Shown: positions 44,854 through 54,650 of the stretch, piece after piece | Layout: every line of letters begins with the position of its first letter | Numbering within the stretch: the first letter of the stretch is position 1 | Assembly (NCBI GenBank): GCA_964398215.1 | Contig: CAYNNP010000008.1 | Span: 1-62,823 of the forward strand | Length of the DNA stretch: 62,823 bases | Source of the DNA: CAYNNP01 sp964398215 | GTDB taxonomy: Bacteria > Planctomycetota > Planctomycetia > Pirellulales > Pirellulaceae | Reading direction: 5' to 3' | Notes under the pieces: model-generated | The model's database searches: none | What the model saw: the letters and a program-made list of their open reading frames with translations, nothing else | What the model was told of the DNA's origin: nothing | Translations under genes and position numbers: made by a program

Positions 44854-46173
44854 TTACGCTTGCATCATGACTTTTTCGCGGAACGCACTTGCAGGCAAGC
44901 GTACGCCCGATTGCTCCAACCGATCCATGAATGATGGTCGGACACCTGTGCACTCAAAGTGCCCGTGTGCTTTTCCGTCTTCCCCAATGCCCTGCTGTTT
45001 GTAGCGATAGATGTCTTGCATGATGATTGTGTCTTGCTCCATACCGACAACTTCGGTGATGTGAGTTACACGTCGCGGGCCACCCTGCAAACGGTTGGCC
45101 TGGATAATGACGTGTACCGCACCGGAGATTTGCTGGCGAATCGCTTTCACTGGCAACTCGAAGCCAGACATCATCACGAGTGTTTCCAAACGAGCGATTC
45201 CGTCACGGGGAGTATTGGCGTGAATCGTTGTGAGCGATCCATCGTGACCCGTATTCATCGCTTGAAGCATGTCCAGTGTTTCACCACCACGACACTCACC
45301 GATAATGATTCGTTCAGGACGCATACGCAGAGCATTCTTGACAAGGTCCGTCGCCGTGACAGCACCATTGCCTTCGATGTTTGGTGGGCGTGTTTCCAAT
45401 CGAACAACGTGATCCTGCTGAAGCTGCAATTCCGCCGCATCTTCGATCGTGACGATACGATCGTCGTGACCAATGAAGGAAGAAAGCGTGTTCAACAATG
45501 TTGTCTTACCAGAACCAGTACCACCGCAGATGATCATGTTCAATCTGGCTTTGATACAACCTTCCAGCAACATCACCATTTCTGGTGTAAAGGCTTTGAA
45601 GTTCAACAGGTCTTCAAGCTTCAGAGGGTTGCTACCGAAACGACGAATCGAAACTGCTGCACCATCAAGAGCCAAAGGCGGGATGATCGCATTCACACGA
45701 GAGCCGTCTTCCAATCGGGCATCCACCATCGGGCTCGTTTCGTCAACACGACGACCGACTTTACTGACAATTCGGTCAATGATCTGCAACAAGTGCTTGC
45801 CGTCGCGGAATTCCACGTCGGTCTTTTGCATCTGGCCGCCTTTTTCAACATAAATGTTCTTGGGGCCGTTGATCATGATATCGCTGACGTCTGGATCTTT
45901 AAGAATCAATTCCAGAGGGCCAAGACCAAACGTTTCGTCCAGTACTTCGTCGACGATTCGTTCGCGTTCCTGCCGGTTCAGCAGTGTGTCTTCCGCATCG
46001 CAAAGATGCTCGACAACCAGTCGAATCTCGCGACGAAGTGTTTCACCATTCATGTCACCAACGCGTGACAGGTCAAGCTTATCAACCAGCTTGCTGTGGA
46101 TTCGCTGTTTGGTTTCTTCGAATTGGTCTTGTCGTTTTTGGTCCGGTCGGACAGGTGGAGTGCGAGGTGACAT
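44854..46173 (-). CDS. tadA: Tad secretion ATPase TadA/CpaF
   Basis: Hexameric ATPase for Flp/Tad pilus assembly. 439 residues with the CpaF pattern: N-terminal helical domain (DLSRVGDMNGETLRREIRL), a conserved GLGPLELILKDPDVSDIMIN segment, Walker A GGTGSGKT at 217-224, TIEDAAELQLQQDHVVRLE, Walker B RPERIIIGECRGGE, and the TTIHANTPRDGIARLET His region. All residues needed for activity look intact, in contrast with the PilB-like protein at 25032. No tadZ, rcpA or flp gene is adjacent, so other Tad parts must be elsewhere. Start ATG 46173. Confidence 0.95.
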   Translation of the reverse strand: MSPRTPPVRPDQKRQDQFEETKQRIHSKLVDKLDLSRVGDMNGETLRREIRLVVEHLCDAEDTLLNRQERERIVDEVLDETFGLGPLELILKDPDVSDIMINGPKNIYVEKGGQMQKTDVEFRDGKHLLQIIDRIVSKVGRRVDETSPMVDARLEDGSRVNAIIPPLALDGAAVSIRRFGSNPLKLEDLLNFKAFTPEMVMLLEGCIKARLNMIICGGTGSGKTTLLNTLSSFIGHDDRIVTIEDAAELQLQQDHVVRLETRPPNIEGNGAVTATDLVKNALRMRPERIIIGECRGGETLDMLQAMNTGHDGSLTTIHANTPRDGIARLETLVMMSGFELPVKAIRQQISGAVHVIIQANRLQGGPRRVTHITEVVGMEQDTIIMQDIYRYKQQGIGEDGKAHGHFECTGVRPSFMDRLEQSGVRLPASAFREKVMMQA

Positions 46174-46555
46174 CGCGGTGTTCCTGTTAGTTAGTCTTGA
46201 TTACCCATGCGTTTGTGCGGATCGTATCGGTCGTCCGGTTTGGCAGATCCCAATGGAGCGGATCGACAGATACTTCCTCACAAACATAGAACGCAAATAA
46301 AGAAGAGTCGCCGCAATCACGTTTAATTCGCACAACCTCAGATGCCAAAAGAGTGTGCCTAAAGAAAGCTCATGATTTCCAAGAGAAACCCGCAGTGCCG
46401 ATTGCTTTCAGTGAGCTTTCGGTCCAAGAATCCAAAGCACATCGCACTGCGTAAACCGGTGCAATCTGCATTGCCGATACAATGTTCGAACCAAAAAAAA
46501 ACGGCGATTGACCATAGCCAATCGCCGTATGAATTTTTATCGATCAGTCGAGAGA
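46174..46555. other. Intergenic region upstream of tadA, downstream of rpsA
   Basis: No gene in 380 nt. The rpsA terminator is at 46493-46528. The rest would include the tadA promoter. Confidence 0.5.
46493..46528 (-). terminator. Intrinsic terminator of rpsA
   Basis: 10-bp stem ACGGCGATTG / CAATCGCCGT with an 8-nt loop, with an A run on the plus strand, thus a T run on the minus strand. It begins about 28 nt after the rpsA stop. Confidence 0.9.
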
Positions 46556-48340
46556 TTATCCGGCTGGAAACAAAGGACCTTCGCCTCCGCCCAATCCACC
46601 TTTCAAGTCGCCTTCAGCAGCAGGAACTTGGCTCTCGGCAGCTTCCTGTGCGGCAGCTTCCTGTTCTTTCGCCTCGTCCCAGTCAACTCGTTTGAGCGAC
46701 AGGCCGATCTTTCTCTCGTCAGTGTCAACTCGAAGCACTTTGACTTCGATGTCATCACCGACTTTGACAACTTGCTCTGGATCTTCGACCTTGTCTTCGG
46801 ACAACTCGCTGATGTGCAGTAGTCCTTCCAATCCATCTTCGAGGCCGATGAAGACACCAAAGTTCGTGATCTTGGTGACCTTACCCTTGACCAATTGGCC
46901 AGGCAGATACTTATCTGGAATGTCCCCATCCCATGGGTCGCTGTCCAGTTGTTTCAGTCCAAGTGCAATCCGGCGTCGGGATTCATCGACACTTAAGACA
47001 CGGCAATTGATCTCTTGGCCCTTCTCCAGCATCTCGCTGGGGTGGCTGATTTTGCGAGTCCAAGACATGTCGCTAACGTGCAACAGGCCGTCGATTCCTT
47101 CCTCAAGTTCGATGAAGGCACCATAGTTGGTTAGGTTGCGAACCTTGCCAAGTACATCGGCGCCTTCTGGGTAACGCTCGAGAACTTCGTCCCAAGGATT
47201 CTTTTGGGTTTGTTTCATTCCCAAAGAAAGCTGCTGGCCTTCTGGGTCGATTCCCAAAATCTTGACTTCGATTTGGTCGCCAATTTCGACCAACTCGTTC
47301 GGGTGGTTCACTCGCTTGGTCCAGCTCATTTCGCTGATGTGCACAAGGCCTTCGATGCCGGGCTCTAGTTTGACGAACGCACCGTAGCTCATCACGTTGA
47401 CGACTTCGCCATTGTGGACAGAATCCACAGGGTACTTCGTCTCGATGTTTTCCCACGGGTTGCGATCCTTCTGCTTTAGACCCAAAGCAATCTTTTGCTT
47501 TTCGCGGTCGATGTGCAGAACCTTGACTTCGATTTCTTGGTCAATCGAAACCATTTCGCTTGGGTGTCCGATTCTTTCCCAAGCCATATCTGTGATGTGC
47601 AGCAGTCCGTCGATACCACCAAGGTCAACGAACGCTCCAAAGTCGGCGATGTTCTTGACGATACCTTTGCGGATCTGACCGACTTCCAGTTCCTTCATCA
47701 GGTAGGCGCGATCTTCTTCACGCTGGTTTTCGATCAGTGATCTTCGGCTAATCACGATGTTGCGACGCATATCGTCGATCTTCAAGACTTCTGCTTGAAT
47801 CACACGGCCAATGAAGTCGCCGATGTCGCCTGGTCGTCGAATGTCGACTTGGCTGCCTGGCAGAAACACATTGACGCCCATGTCGACCAACAGTCCGCCC
47901 TTGATCTTGTGGATAACTGTCCCGGTGACCACTTGGCCCTCCTGGACTTTCTCCATGATCTTGTTCCACTCGATGATCTTTTCAGCTTTACGTTTGCTGA
48001 GTGCGATCATTCCGTAGGGGTCATCCGCACCGCCAAGTTCGTCTTCCATCTCCTCGATCAAGACTTTGACGGTTTTGCCTACAGCTGGCTGTTCTTCATC
48101 GCTGCTCCACTCGTCAAGGCCGACGGTGCCTTCACTTTTGAAACCAACGTCAATCAAAACCCATTCGTCGTTTACTTCGACGATTTTTCCATCCACAATC
48201 TGCCCTTGGGCATACTCTTGATTGTCTTCGGTGATGGCTTCTAAGAGTGCTTGTTCAAGCTCATCCTGCGGCGCCAAAAGCTCAAGTTCTTGCAGGGTGT
48301 CGTCGTCCTCAAGGGAACGGATTAGATTTCGATTTACCAT
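46556..48340 (-). CDS. rpsA: 30S ribosomal protein S1
   Basis: 594 residues carrying six S1 RNA-binding domains, roughly at 44-118, 133-200, 217-290, 303-376, 389-462 and 477-548; the later ones show the typical YGAFV/I-L-GIxGLLHxSxMSW pattern. The first two are the degenerate ribosome-binding type. S1 brings mRNAs lacking strong ribosome-binding sites to the ribosome, fitting a genome whose genes often lack clear Shine-Dalgarno sequences. The C-terminus is an Ala/Glu/Gly tail. Start ATG 48340. A clear terminator follows. Confidence 0.96.
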   Translation of the reverse strand: MVNRNLIRSLEDDDTLQELELLAPQDELEQALLEAITEDNQEYAQGQIVDGKIVEVNDEWVLIDVGFKSEGTVGLDEWSSDEEQPAVGKTVKVLIEEMEDELGGADDPYGMIALSKRKAEKIIEWNKIMEKVQEGQVVTGTVIHKIKGGLLVDMGVNVFLPGSQVDIRRPGDIGDFIGRVIQAEVLKIDDMRRNIVISRRSLIENQREEDRAYLMKELEVGQIRKGIVKNIADFGAFVDLGGIDGLLHITDMAWERIGHPSEMVSIDQEIEVKVLHIDREKQKIALGLKQKDRNPWENIETKYPVDSVHNGEVVNVMSYGAFVKLEPGIEGLVHISEMSWTKRVNHPNELVEIGDQIEVKILGIDPEGQQLSLGMKQTQKNPWDEVLERYPEGADVLGKVRNLTNYGAFIELEEGIDGLLHVSDMSWTRKISHPSEMLEKGQEINCRVLSVDESRRRIALGLKQLDSDPWDGDIPDKYLPGQLVKGKVTKITNFGVFIGLEDGLEGLLHISELSEDKVEDPEQVVKVGDDIEVKVLRVDTDERKIGLSLKRVDWDEAKEQEAAAQEAAESQVPAAEGDLKGGLGGGEGPLFPAG

Positions 48341-48930
48341 TGGTTAATAGGTACCAGCTACATTGAGTTGTCCGAACTTCTATTGAAGCGAAGTCGAATA
48401 ACTCGGGGGGTTAGAGGAAAAAATTGGTCTACGCTGGCCACGATGGTCAGCGAATGGCCACGTAAACTATCAAACGCGCGAACGACTCACAACGCCTTTC
48501 CCGCAGTTTCCCGCATAATACGGCTGTTTCACAAAGAATTCAGCGTCTGCCATTCTTTCATAATCGGGTGCATTTACCCCGATTCTCAATGAATCCTTGG
48601 CAGGTAATCCAGATGCAGCCGCAAAGTGGCAATGCCGTAGCGAACGTCGACAGGACTTTCGGCAAACCGCATAACGTTACTTTGCCGAAATCGGACCCGC
48701 GATCCTTGGTTCACCACCATGATATTCCTCTGGTTTACTGAACCGAAAATTCGTCGCCCTCCGGCCTTTTTGGGTTTGTCTGTGATGTGGCGCCATGGGC
48801 TTGCCCAAGGCGAATCGCTTCATATTCGTACTGATTCACAGCGACGATTAACATGTGTCGCTACTGGCTAAACTGCGGCGATTTCATCATATTGAGGCTT
48901 GGCTGTCCGATTTCCTTTCAAAAACTTGCT
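48341..48930. other. 590-nt region between divergent rpsA and rpiB
   Basis: No gene. The rpsA leader includes TGGCCACGATGGTCAGCGAATGGCCA near 48437-48465, with TGGCCA at both ends. Ribosomal protein genes are often autoregulated through their leaders, so this would be the place to look, but I see no known element. Confidence 0.5.
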
Positions 48931-49407
48931 ATGTCACAAGACTTCTCACTTCGTTTGGCGATTGGAGGTGACCATGCAGGTTTTCCTCTGAAAAAAGTTG
49001 TTGCCGAGCGTTTCTCTAGCTCGGTCATTTCGCTGGTGGACTGCGGCACCAACTCCGGCGAAAGCTGTGACTATCCCGACTTTGCGATTGCTGTGGCTCG
49101 CGAGATCATCCAAGGACGCGCCGATCGTGGCTTGATCATTTGTGGGAGCGGCGTCGGTGTAAGTGTCGCTGCAAACAAGATCCCAGGCATTCGAGCAGCC
49201 ATCTGTCACGATTCATATTCTGCACGCCAGGGCGTTGAACACGATGACATGAACGTACTTTGCATTGGTGGCAGAATCATCGGCAGCGAACTGGCGTTTG
49301 AGATTGTCAGTTCGTTCTTGAACGCAAACTACACCCCGCAAGAACGTCACGCACGTCGCTTAGATAAAGTGCATGAGATCGAACAGAAGGGCCTGGAGAT
49401 TCTGTAG
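48931..49407 (+). CDS. rpiB: Ribose-5-phosphate isomerase B family (RpiB/LacA/LacB)
   Basis: 158 residues from ATG 48931, the normal length. It opens with IGGDHAGFPLKKVV and continues with DCGTNSGESCDYPDFAIAVA, IICGSGVGVSVAANKIPGIR and the catalytic-region ARQGVEHDDMNVLCIGGR. RpiB interconverts ribose-5-phosphate and ribulose-5-phosphate; close relatives act on allose- or galactose-6-phosphate. The active-site cysteine of the RpiB type is present in IICGSG. An upstream in-frame ATG at 48853 would add a tail of unconserved residues. Confidence 0.92.
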   Translation: MSQDFSLRLAIGGDHAGFPLKKVVAERFSSSVISLVDCGTNSGESCDYPDFAIAVAREIIQGRADRGLIICGSGVGVSVAANKIPGIRAAICHDSYSARQGVEHDDMNVLCIGGRIIGSELAFEIVSSFLNANYTPQERHARRLDKVHEIEQKGLEIL

Positions 49408-49624
49408 GTCGTGAAACTCGGGGAACTCCCGATCGTCTCGCTGTCTTAAAGATGGCATTGACAAAGTTAGAAATTCCGTCTTAGAGTCCGAATCAAACCG
49501 GTTCATTGTCATCAATTTTGAAAGACTTTACCGGTATTACTGATTTTGACGAAAACGGTTGGTCGAAGGAAAGGGAAACGGATTTCCCATTTCGGCCTCA
49601 AGTCCTTTTTGGAAGGCAGCAAGG

Positions 49625-50572
49625 ATGCGCGACACAACTTTCTCCCTCACCCATCTTTTGATAGTTGGGTGCACTATTGCTCTAACGAGCTCGACAGGGT
49701 GCCGAAGCGGCAAGTCTCCCCTGAATCTCTTTAGCCTTAACCGGAATGAACCGTCACCAGAGGTTCTGGCAGGCAAAGGGCCGTCAGCGACTTATCCGGT
49801 TCCGCCTAGCACATCGGTTGATCCGCAAGCGATCGCTTCTGTTCCAGGTGGTACCAGCGGTTCGCCAGGAATCTCGAACTCGCCAATCACACAACCAACA
49901 GTGCAAGCCTCGGCGGTTGCAAACCAAGGCCTGCCCAATCATTCGGCCGCCCAGGCCAACGGATTCCGACCACCAAATACGTCTCTTCGAGGTGTGCCAG
50001 ACCTTCCAACAAAGACTGCGTCTGCACCGATGAACAAACCCAACGTGACTCTGCCCAATTATCGCTTCGGAAATTCGTCTTCTGGTCCCGAAGCTAGGAC
50101 CGCATCGTTGCAATCCCAACCTGGGGCGCAGTCATCGTCATACACGATTCCGAAATTACCGGCACTCCCAAACAACCAAGCTACCCAGCCAAAGCAAACG
50201 ACTTTGCCACCGCTTGGTGTAGCCGCTCCCAAAAATCCAGGGCCAGTTCAACCTAGTAGTTTTTCGTTGCCTCCTAACCTAAAGGACGCGCTGCAAACGA
50301 CGACCAGCGCGATCAATGGTTCTGCGAACAAGGCGGTCCACTTGACAAACCAAGCTGCTGATTCGACTTTTGCCTCAGCAAACAAGGCAATGCAAGACGC
50401 CAAAAGCGGGATGGCAAACAAGTCTGCACCTCTGCAAGTGCCTAGCACGACGCCGTCGGTCGAAATCAATCCAAGTGGTGTGCCATCCACATTCGCGATG
50501 CCACCGTCATTGGGAGCAGGTTCCTACAGCCCTGGTAGCACCGGTGGTTCAACCGGATATCCGGCTAAATAG
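49625..50572 (+). CDS. Pro/Ser/Asn-rich lipoprotein, unknown
   Basis: 315 residues from ATG 49625. A signal peptide with TSSTGC as lipobox is followed by a long low-complexity region rich in Pro, Ser, Asn and Gln (SVPGGTSGSPGISNSPITQP), probably disordered. No domain is seen. An upstream start at 49559 would give a polar extension and is not favoured. A terminator follows at 50601. Likely an envelope spacer; function unknown. Confidence 0.72.
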   Translation: MRDTTFSLTHLLIVGCTIALTSSTGCRSGKSPLNLFSLNRNEPSPEVLAGKGPSATYPVPPSTSVDPQAIASVPGGTSGSPGISNSPITQPTVQASAVANQGLPNHSAAQANGFRPPNTSLRGVPDLPTKTASAPMNKPNVTLPNYRFGNSSSGPEARTASLQSQPGAQSSSYTIPKLPALPNNQATQPKQTTLPPLGVAAPKNPGPVQPSSFSLPPNLKDALQTTTSAINGSANKAVHLTNQAADSTFASANKAMQDAKSGMANKSAPLQVPSTTPSVEINPSGVPSTFAMPPSLGAGSYSPGSTGGSTGYPAK

Positions 50573-50600
50573 ACGACCGAACCAATCAAGACACATCCTC

Positions 50601-50626
50601 AGACGGGCTTTTGCCCGTCTTTTTTT
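50601..50626 (+). terminator. Intrinsic terminator of the Pro/Ser-rich lipoprotein gene
   Basis: 8-bp stem AGACGGGC-TTTT-GCCCGTCT followed by seven Ts. It lies 28 nt after the stop. Confidence 0.92.
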
Positions 50627-50725
50627 GTGCCAACACGTCTCTCTCGCATGGAGGCCAGCAATCTCAATCTTGATTCGCTAAATTACTGGTCTACCAAACC
50701 TAGACCTAGACGCGAAGGAACAAGC

Positions 50726-52072
50726 ATGTCCGATCAACTTGGAAAATCTAATGGCACCAGTCGCCGAGCAATACTCAAAGCAACAGTCGCTGGCGCGGTA
50801 ACGACACCCTACTTTCACTGGTCTGAAAAATCGTTCGCCAATAATTCCAAGACGGACCGTCCAACAATCGGTGGAATCGGCTTGGGCGGAATGGGAACGG
50901 GTGACTGCCGCGGGCATGCTCGATTTGGTGACATTGTCGCGGTCGCTGACGTCGACCAGAAACATGCAGACCGCGCAAAGAATGACGCCAGAATCGGCAA
51001 AGGCAAAGCTGAAGCCTTCACAGACTATCGCAAAATACTCGAACGTGATGATATCGATGTGGTCAGCATCGCGACGCCCGATCATTGGCATGTCAAAATC
51101 GCCATTGAAGCTCTGCAAGCTGGCAAGCACGTGTTTTGCCAAAAACCGTTGACGCTGACTCTGGAAGAGAACCAGCTGATTCGAAACGCGTGCAAAAAAT
51201 ATTCCGATCAAACCTTCTTCATTGGAACCCAGCAGCGCAGCGATCGAAACAAATTCTTGCGAGCGGTCAACATGGTCCAGAAAGGGCTTCTTGGCGACAT
51301 CCAAAAAATCACTGTGGGAATCAACGGCGGCAGTGTCGGTGGACCTTTCAAAAAAGAAGAGGTTCCCGCTGGACTTGATTGGGAGAAATGGTTGGGCCAG
51401 GCGCCCTTGGTTGACTACATCAAACAACGATGCCACGGGAACTTTCGCTGGTGGTATGAATACTCAGGCGGCAAGTTCACCGACTGGGGCGCGCACCATG
51501 TGGACATTGCGACTTGGGCGATCGGCCACGAAAAGGAAGGAATGGGGCCAATCGAGTTTGATGGTACCGACGCGAAACATCCCGTTGAATACAAAAATGG
51601 CTATGCCACCGAAGACAATAAGTACAACACGGCGAACGACTATGCGATCATGTGCACGTATGCCAATGGAATCAAAATGAACGTCACCAGTCGCGGTGAC
51701 AATGGGATTTTGTTCGAAGGAACCAAGGGACGGATCTTTGTGAATCGGCAAAAGATCACTGGAGCGCCTATCGAGCAAAACTGGGACAAAGATGAATTTG
51801 ATGATGCTGACCTTCAACGTCTGTACAAAGAAAAACCAGCGGAAGGACACAAAGACAACTTTTATCGCTGCATCCGTGAAGGCGGCTTGCCAATCTCCGA
51901 TGTGTTTTCTCACGTGCAAGCGATGAATACATGTCATCTGTCAGCGATCGCCGCTAGGCTGAATCGAAAAATCAAATGGGACCCCAACGCGGAACAAATT
52001 GTGGGGGACGATGAAGCCGCCAAGTTCTTTGCTCGAATTCCACGCAAAGGCTACGAGATTCCTCGGGTATAA
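50726..52072 (+). CDS. Gfo/Idh/MocA family oxidoreductase, Tat-exported
   Basis: 448 residues from ATG 50726. SRRAILKATVAGAVTTP is a twin-arginine signal, common on Gfo/Idh proteins of planctomycetes. The dinucleotide-binding loop GIGLGGMGTGD is followed by VADVDQKHADRA, a CQKPLTLT segment in place of the usual EKP, and a WGAHHVDIATWAIG catalytic-side region. Probably oxidises a sugar at C3, giving the substrate of DUF1080-type hydrolases. An upstream start at 50627 would hide the Tat signal. Terminator upstream means its own promoter, close to 50640-50720. Confidence 0.9.
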   Translation: MSDQLGKSNGTSRRAILKATVAGAVTTPYFHWSEKSFANNSKTDRPTIGGIGLGGMGTGDCRGHARFGDIVAVADVDQKHADRAKNDARIGKGKAEAFTDYRKILERDDIDVVSIATPDHWHVKIAIEALQAGKHVFCQKPLTLTLEENQLIRNACKKYSDQTFFIGTQQRSDRNKFLRAVNMVQKGLLGDIQKITVGINGGSVGGPFKKEEVPAGLDWEKWLGQAPLVDYIKQRCHGNFRWWYEYSGGKFTDWGAHHVDIATWAIGHEKEGMGPIEFDGTDAKHPVEYKNGYATEDNKYNTANDYAIMCTYANGIKMNVTSRGDNGILFEGTKGRIFVNRQKITGAPIEQNWDKDEFDDADLQRLYKEKPAEGHKDNFYRCIREGGLPISDVFSHVQAMNTCHLSAIAARLNRKIKWDPNAEQIVGDDEAAKFFARIPRKGYEIPRV

Positions 52073-52231
52073 CGAGCCCCCGAGCGATGCACTACAATCG
52101 TGTTGGGCACGCGGGCACGGCAGTTTCAATGCGCGCGATGCGATGCTCAGCAAACAAAGCAAGGCCGCTAGCCAGGGTTGAAACGTCATGGTGAACTCTG
52201 CGCTTTGGCCAATAACCGATGCGAGGAATTG

Positions 52232-53239
52232 ATGACAGATAGCGAAACCGACCCCAAGGACGAGCCGCCGGAGACGTCGCTTGTTTCCGCTCTGATCTAC
52301 GGATTGTCGCTGCCCGAGCGAACTGTCCGGAGTGCCTCGGCGATCGTCGGTGGCATTGTGAATGAAACAGCTGCGAGATTGATCCCAACGGCATTCCGCA
52401 CTTCACGCAGTTACACAGTGTTTGTCCAGCAAGCACTGGACATAATGATCCACGATGTAGGTGGAGTTGAAAATCCCAACCAAGTTCCCGAAGAAGAGGA
52501 AGCGAAGCTCGCACAAAAGGCTGTCGGCGGGCTGCTAGATGTTGCCGGTGCTGCGACGCTGCACCTTTCTCCGATAACGGTCTTGGCCGTGTTCAACGAC
52601 ATTGCTTATGGCTCTGGGTATTACCTGCGAAAGCTAAGCGATGAATTAAAAGCAGAAGGTATCATCGATTCTGAATCCAGCATCGATCAGGTTTCAGACT
52701 TGGTCGAAGCGCTGCAAGCCACCAGTGATCAAGCGGCCAACGCGATGGACAAACCGCCGATTAGTGTGGATGGCTTGAAGGCGACGATTAGCAAATTGCG
52801 AGACGAGATCGCAAAAGTCGATCCGTCCGATTTGCTACCGCAGAAGGAAGTGGGCCGAATCTGGGACGAGATGGAAAGCACCGCAACAAAAGAAGGCGTT
52901 GGGCTGTGGGACGTCAGCACGACGATGACGATGTTTGCGATCAACCGATTAACAGTAACAACGCGAGGAGCTCTGTCGACCGTGCGAGTCGCTGGCGATT
53001 TGTTTGACGAACATATCATCAACCACTACGCGGACGCACTTGTCGAGATTGGAAACCGTGGTCTTTACACAACCTTGTCTGAAGCAGCGAGTCCCTACCT
53101 GGATGCGGTCTGGCATAACTTTGATCAAGGCCGCGAGACATGGACCGAAGACATCGTAACAGGCACCATGTTTACTCGAGCCTGGGAAAACGTTCGCGGT
53201 TGGTTCTCTAGCGAAGCGGATGAAGAAGACGAAGCGTAG
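52232..53239 (+). CDS. Hypothetical protein
   Basis: 335 residues from ATG 52232, no recognised family. It has hydrophobic alpha-helical stretches (AVGGLLDVAGAATLHLSPIT) and helical regions with Gln/Glu/Ala (TATKEGVGLWDVSTTMTM). It has no signal peptide and ends in an acidic tail SSEADEEDEA. An earlier start at 52178 is possible. It may be membrane-associated. The gene stands alone, 159 nt after the Gfo/Idh gene. Confidence 0.62.
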   Translation: MTDSETDPKDEPPETSLVSALIYGLSLPERTVRSASAIVGGIVNETAARLIPTAFRTSRSYTVFVQQALDIMIHDVGGVENPNQVPEEEEAKLAQKAVGGLLDVAGAATLHLSPITVLAVFNDIAYGSGYYLRKLSDELKAEGIIDSESSIDQVSDLVEALQATSDQAANAMDKPPISVDGLKATISKLRDEIAKVDPSDLLPQKEVGRIWDEMESTATKEGVGLWDVSTTMTMFAINRLTVTTRGALSTVRVAGDLFDEHIINHYADALVEIGNRGLYTTLSEAASPYLDAVWHNFDQGRETWTEDIVTGTMFTRAWENVRGWFSSEADEEDEA

Positions 53240-53519
53240 ATAGTGGAAACACTGATTAGTGGATAGCTCTCAAACTGCGACGTCCCAGTCACGCTTGGCG
53301 AGCAATGGTGGTCAGGCCTATGCCACTTTTCTCTCTGACAGTAGGAGAGTGATTTGTGGGCGCATCACTCTTGTCTGATTAAAAACGCTTTTTAATTCAG
53401 TCGGGCAGGAATGCCCAACCTACTTTGGACCACTGTGAAGAGCGGCGCGTTCGAAAGTAAAAAAGCACTTGGCGACAGCGCCAAGTGCTTTCGTTGTTTT
53501 CACGTCTTACGCGTTCAGG
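53240..53519. other. Region between convergent genes with repeats
   Basis: Holds the palindrome TTAAAAA-CGC-TTTTTAA near 53377-53393, the small hairpin GGGCA-GGAA-TGCCC near 53403-53416, and the tsf terminator at 53464-53491. No gene. Confidence 0.55.
53464..53491 (-). terminator. Intrinsic terminator of tsf
   Basis: 12-bp stem AAGCACTTGGCG / CGCCAAGTGCTT with a 4-nt loop, preceded on the plus strand by an A run, so a T run on the minus strand. It lies about 29 nt after the tsf stop. Confidence 0.92.
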
Positions 53520-54491
53520 TTATCCAACCGAGACGCGTTTGAAGGCCACGATTTCAGCTCCATCAGCGAAATCTGCGACGGCCTTTTCGACGGTCTTGCT
53601 ATCGTCCAGAGCAAAGAACTGGCTTAGTAAGCAGCGATCTTGATCCAGCAAAGTATTGTCAGCGACGAAGCGTTCCATTTTGCCAGGAACAATCTTGTCC
53701 CAGATCTTTTCTGGCTTGCCTTCAGCAGCCAACTGAGCCTTGATCTCTTCTTCGGCCTTCGCCAAAACTTCAGGGGTCAGCTGTTTCTTGCTAACGTATT
53801 GCGGAACGGTCTTCAACGTTTTTCCAAGACGCTCACGATCTTCATTTTCGATCTTGATCTGATTCTGCAGTGCTTCGGTTTCTTTGTCGACCAACTCAGC
53901 ATCAAACTCATCGGGAGTCAAAATCGATGGCGACATCGCAGCGATATGCATTGCAATGCTTCGGAAGAACTGCGGGGATTCGCTGTTTCCGCCGTCCTTG
54001 TATGAAACCAACACTCCGATCTTGCTGCCGGCGTGAATGTACGAGGCAATGTTGTCACCTTGAATGACTTGGAAATCGGATACTTCGATTTTCTCGCCAA
54101 TCTTTCCGGTGTAATCAACCAGGCATTCCGAGATAGGTTTGCCATCCATTTCTAGGCCAGCGACTTCTGCGGCAGTAGCCACATTGCCATCAGACGCAAC
54201 CTTGGCGACTGAGTTTGCCAACGCGATGAAATCTTCGTTCTTGGCAACAAAGTCGGTTTCGCAACTGAGCGATAACAAAGCTGCTTGTCCGCCTTCGCAA
54301 ATTGCGACGACGATACCTTCGTTTGCTTCACGGTCGGCTCGTTTCGCGGCCACTTTCTGGCCTTTCTTGCGTAGGTAATCGAGGGCTCCGTCGATATCGC
54401 CACCAGACTCTGTCAAAGCCTTTTTGCAATCCATCATGCCAGCGCCCGTAGCCTTGCGCAACTCACTAACGGCTTTAGCTGTAACTGCCAT
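53520..54491 (-). CDS. tsf: Translation elongation factor Ts
   Basis: Exchanges GDP for GTP on EF-Tu. 323 residues, with the TS N-terminal start AVTAKAVSELRKATGAGMMD, the EF-Tu contact segment TDFVAKNEDF at about 78-87, and the later VSYKDGG and HIAAMSP core strands. Start ATG 54491. Second gene of the rpsB-tsf unit, 159 nt from the rpsB stop, and followed by a terminator. Confidence 0.96.
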   Translation of the reverse strand: MAVTAKAVSELRKATGAGMMDCKKALTESGGDIDGALDYLRKKGQKVAAKRADREANEGIVVAICEGGQAALLSLSCETDFVAKNEDFIALANSVAKVASDGNVATAAEVAGLEMDGKPISECLVDYTGKIGEKIEVSDFQVIQGDNIASYIHAGSKIGVLVSYKDGGNSESPQFFRSIAMHIAAMSPSILTPDEFDAELVDKETEALQNQIKIENEDRERLGKTLKTVPQYVSKKQLTPEVLAKAEEEIKAQLAAEGKPEKIWDKIVPGKMERFVADNTLLDQDRCLLSQFFALDDSKTVEKAVADFADGAEIVAFKRVSVG

Positions 54492-54650
54492 TTTTCCTTC
54501 TACCTATTTTGATCGATGTTTGTTTGAGGTCTGTGGAAATCAGAAATTGAATACCGGACCGCTCCGGTGAATCTTCAAGACATGTCGCGTGATCAATACG
54601 TTCACCGATTTTGAACACGCGACAGAAAATTAAGCTTTATGTCGACGCAA

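Noticed and set aside
44959..46068. 369-codon plus-strand frame inside tadA
   Set aside because: Overlaps a well-supported ATPase gene. No recognisable motifs.
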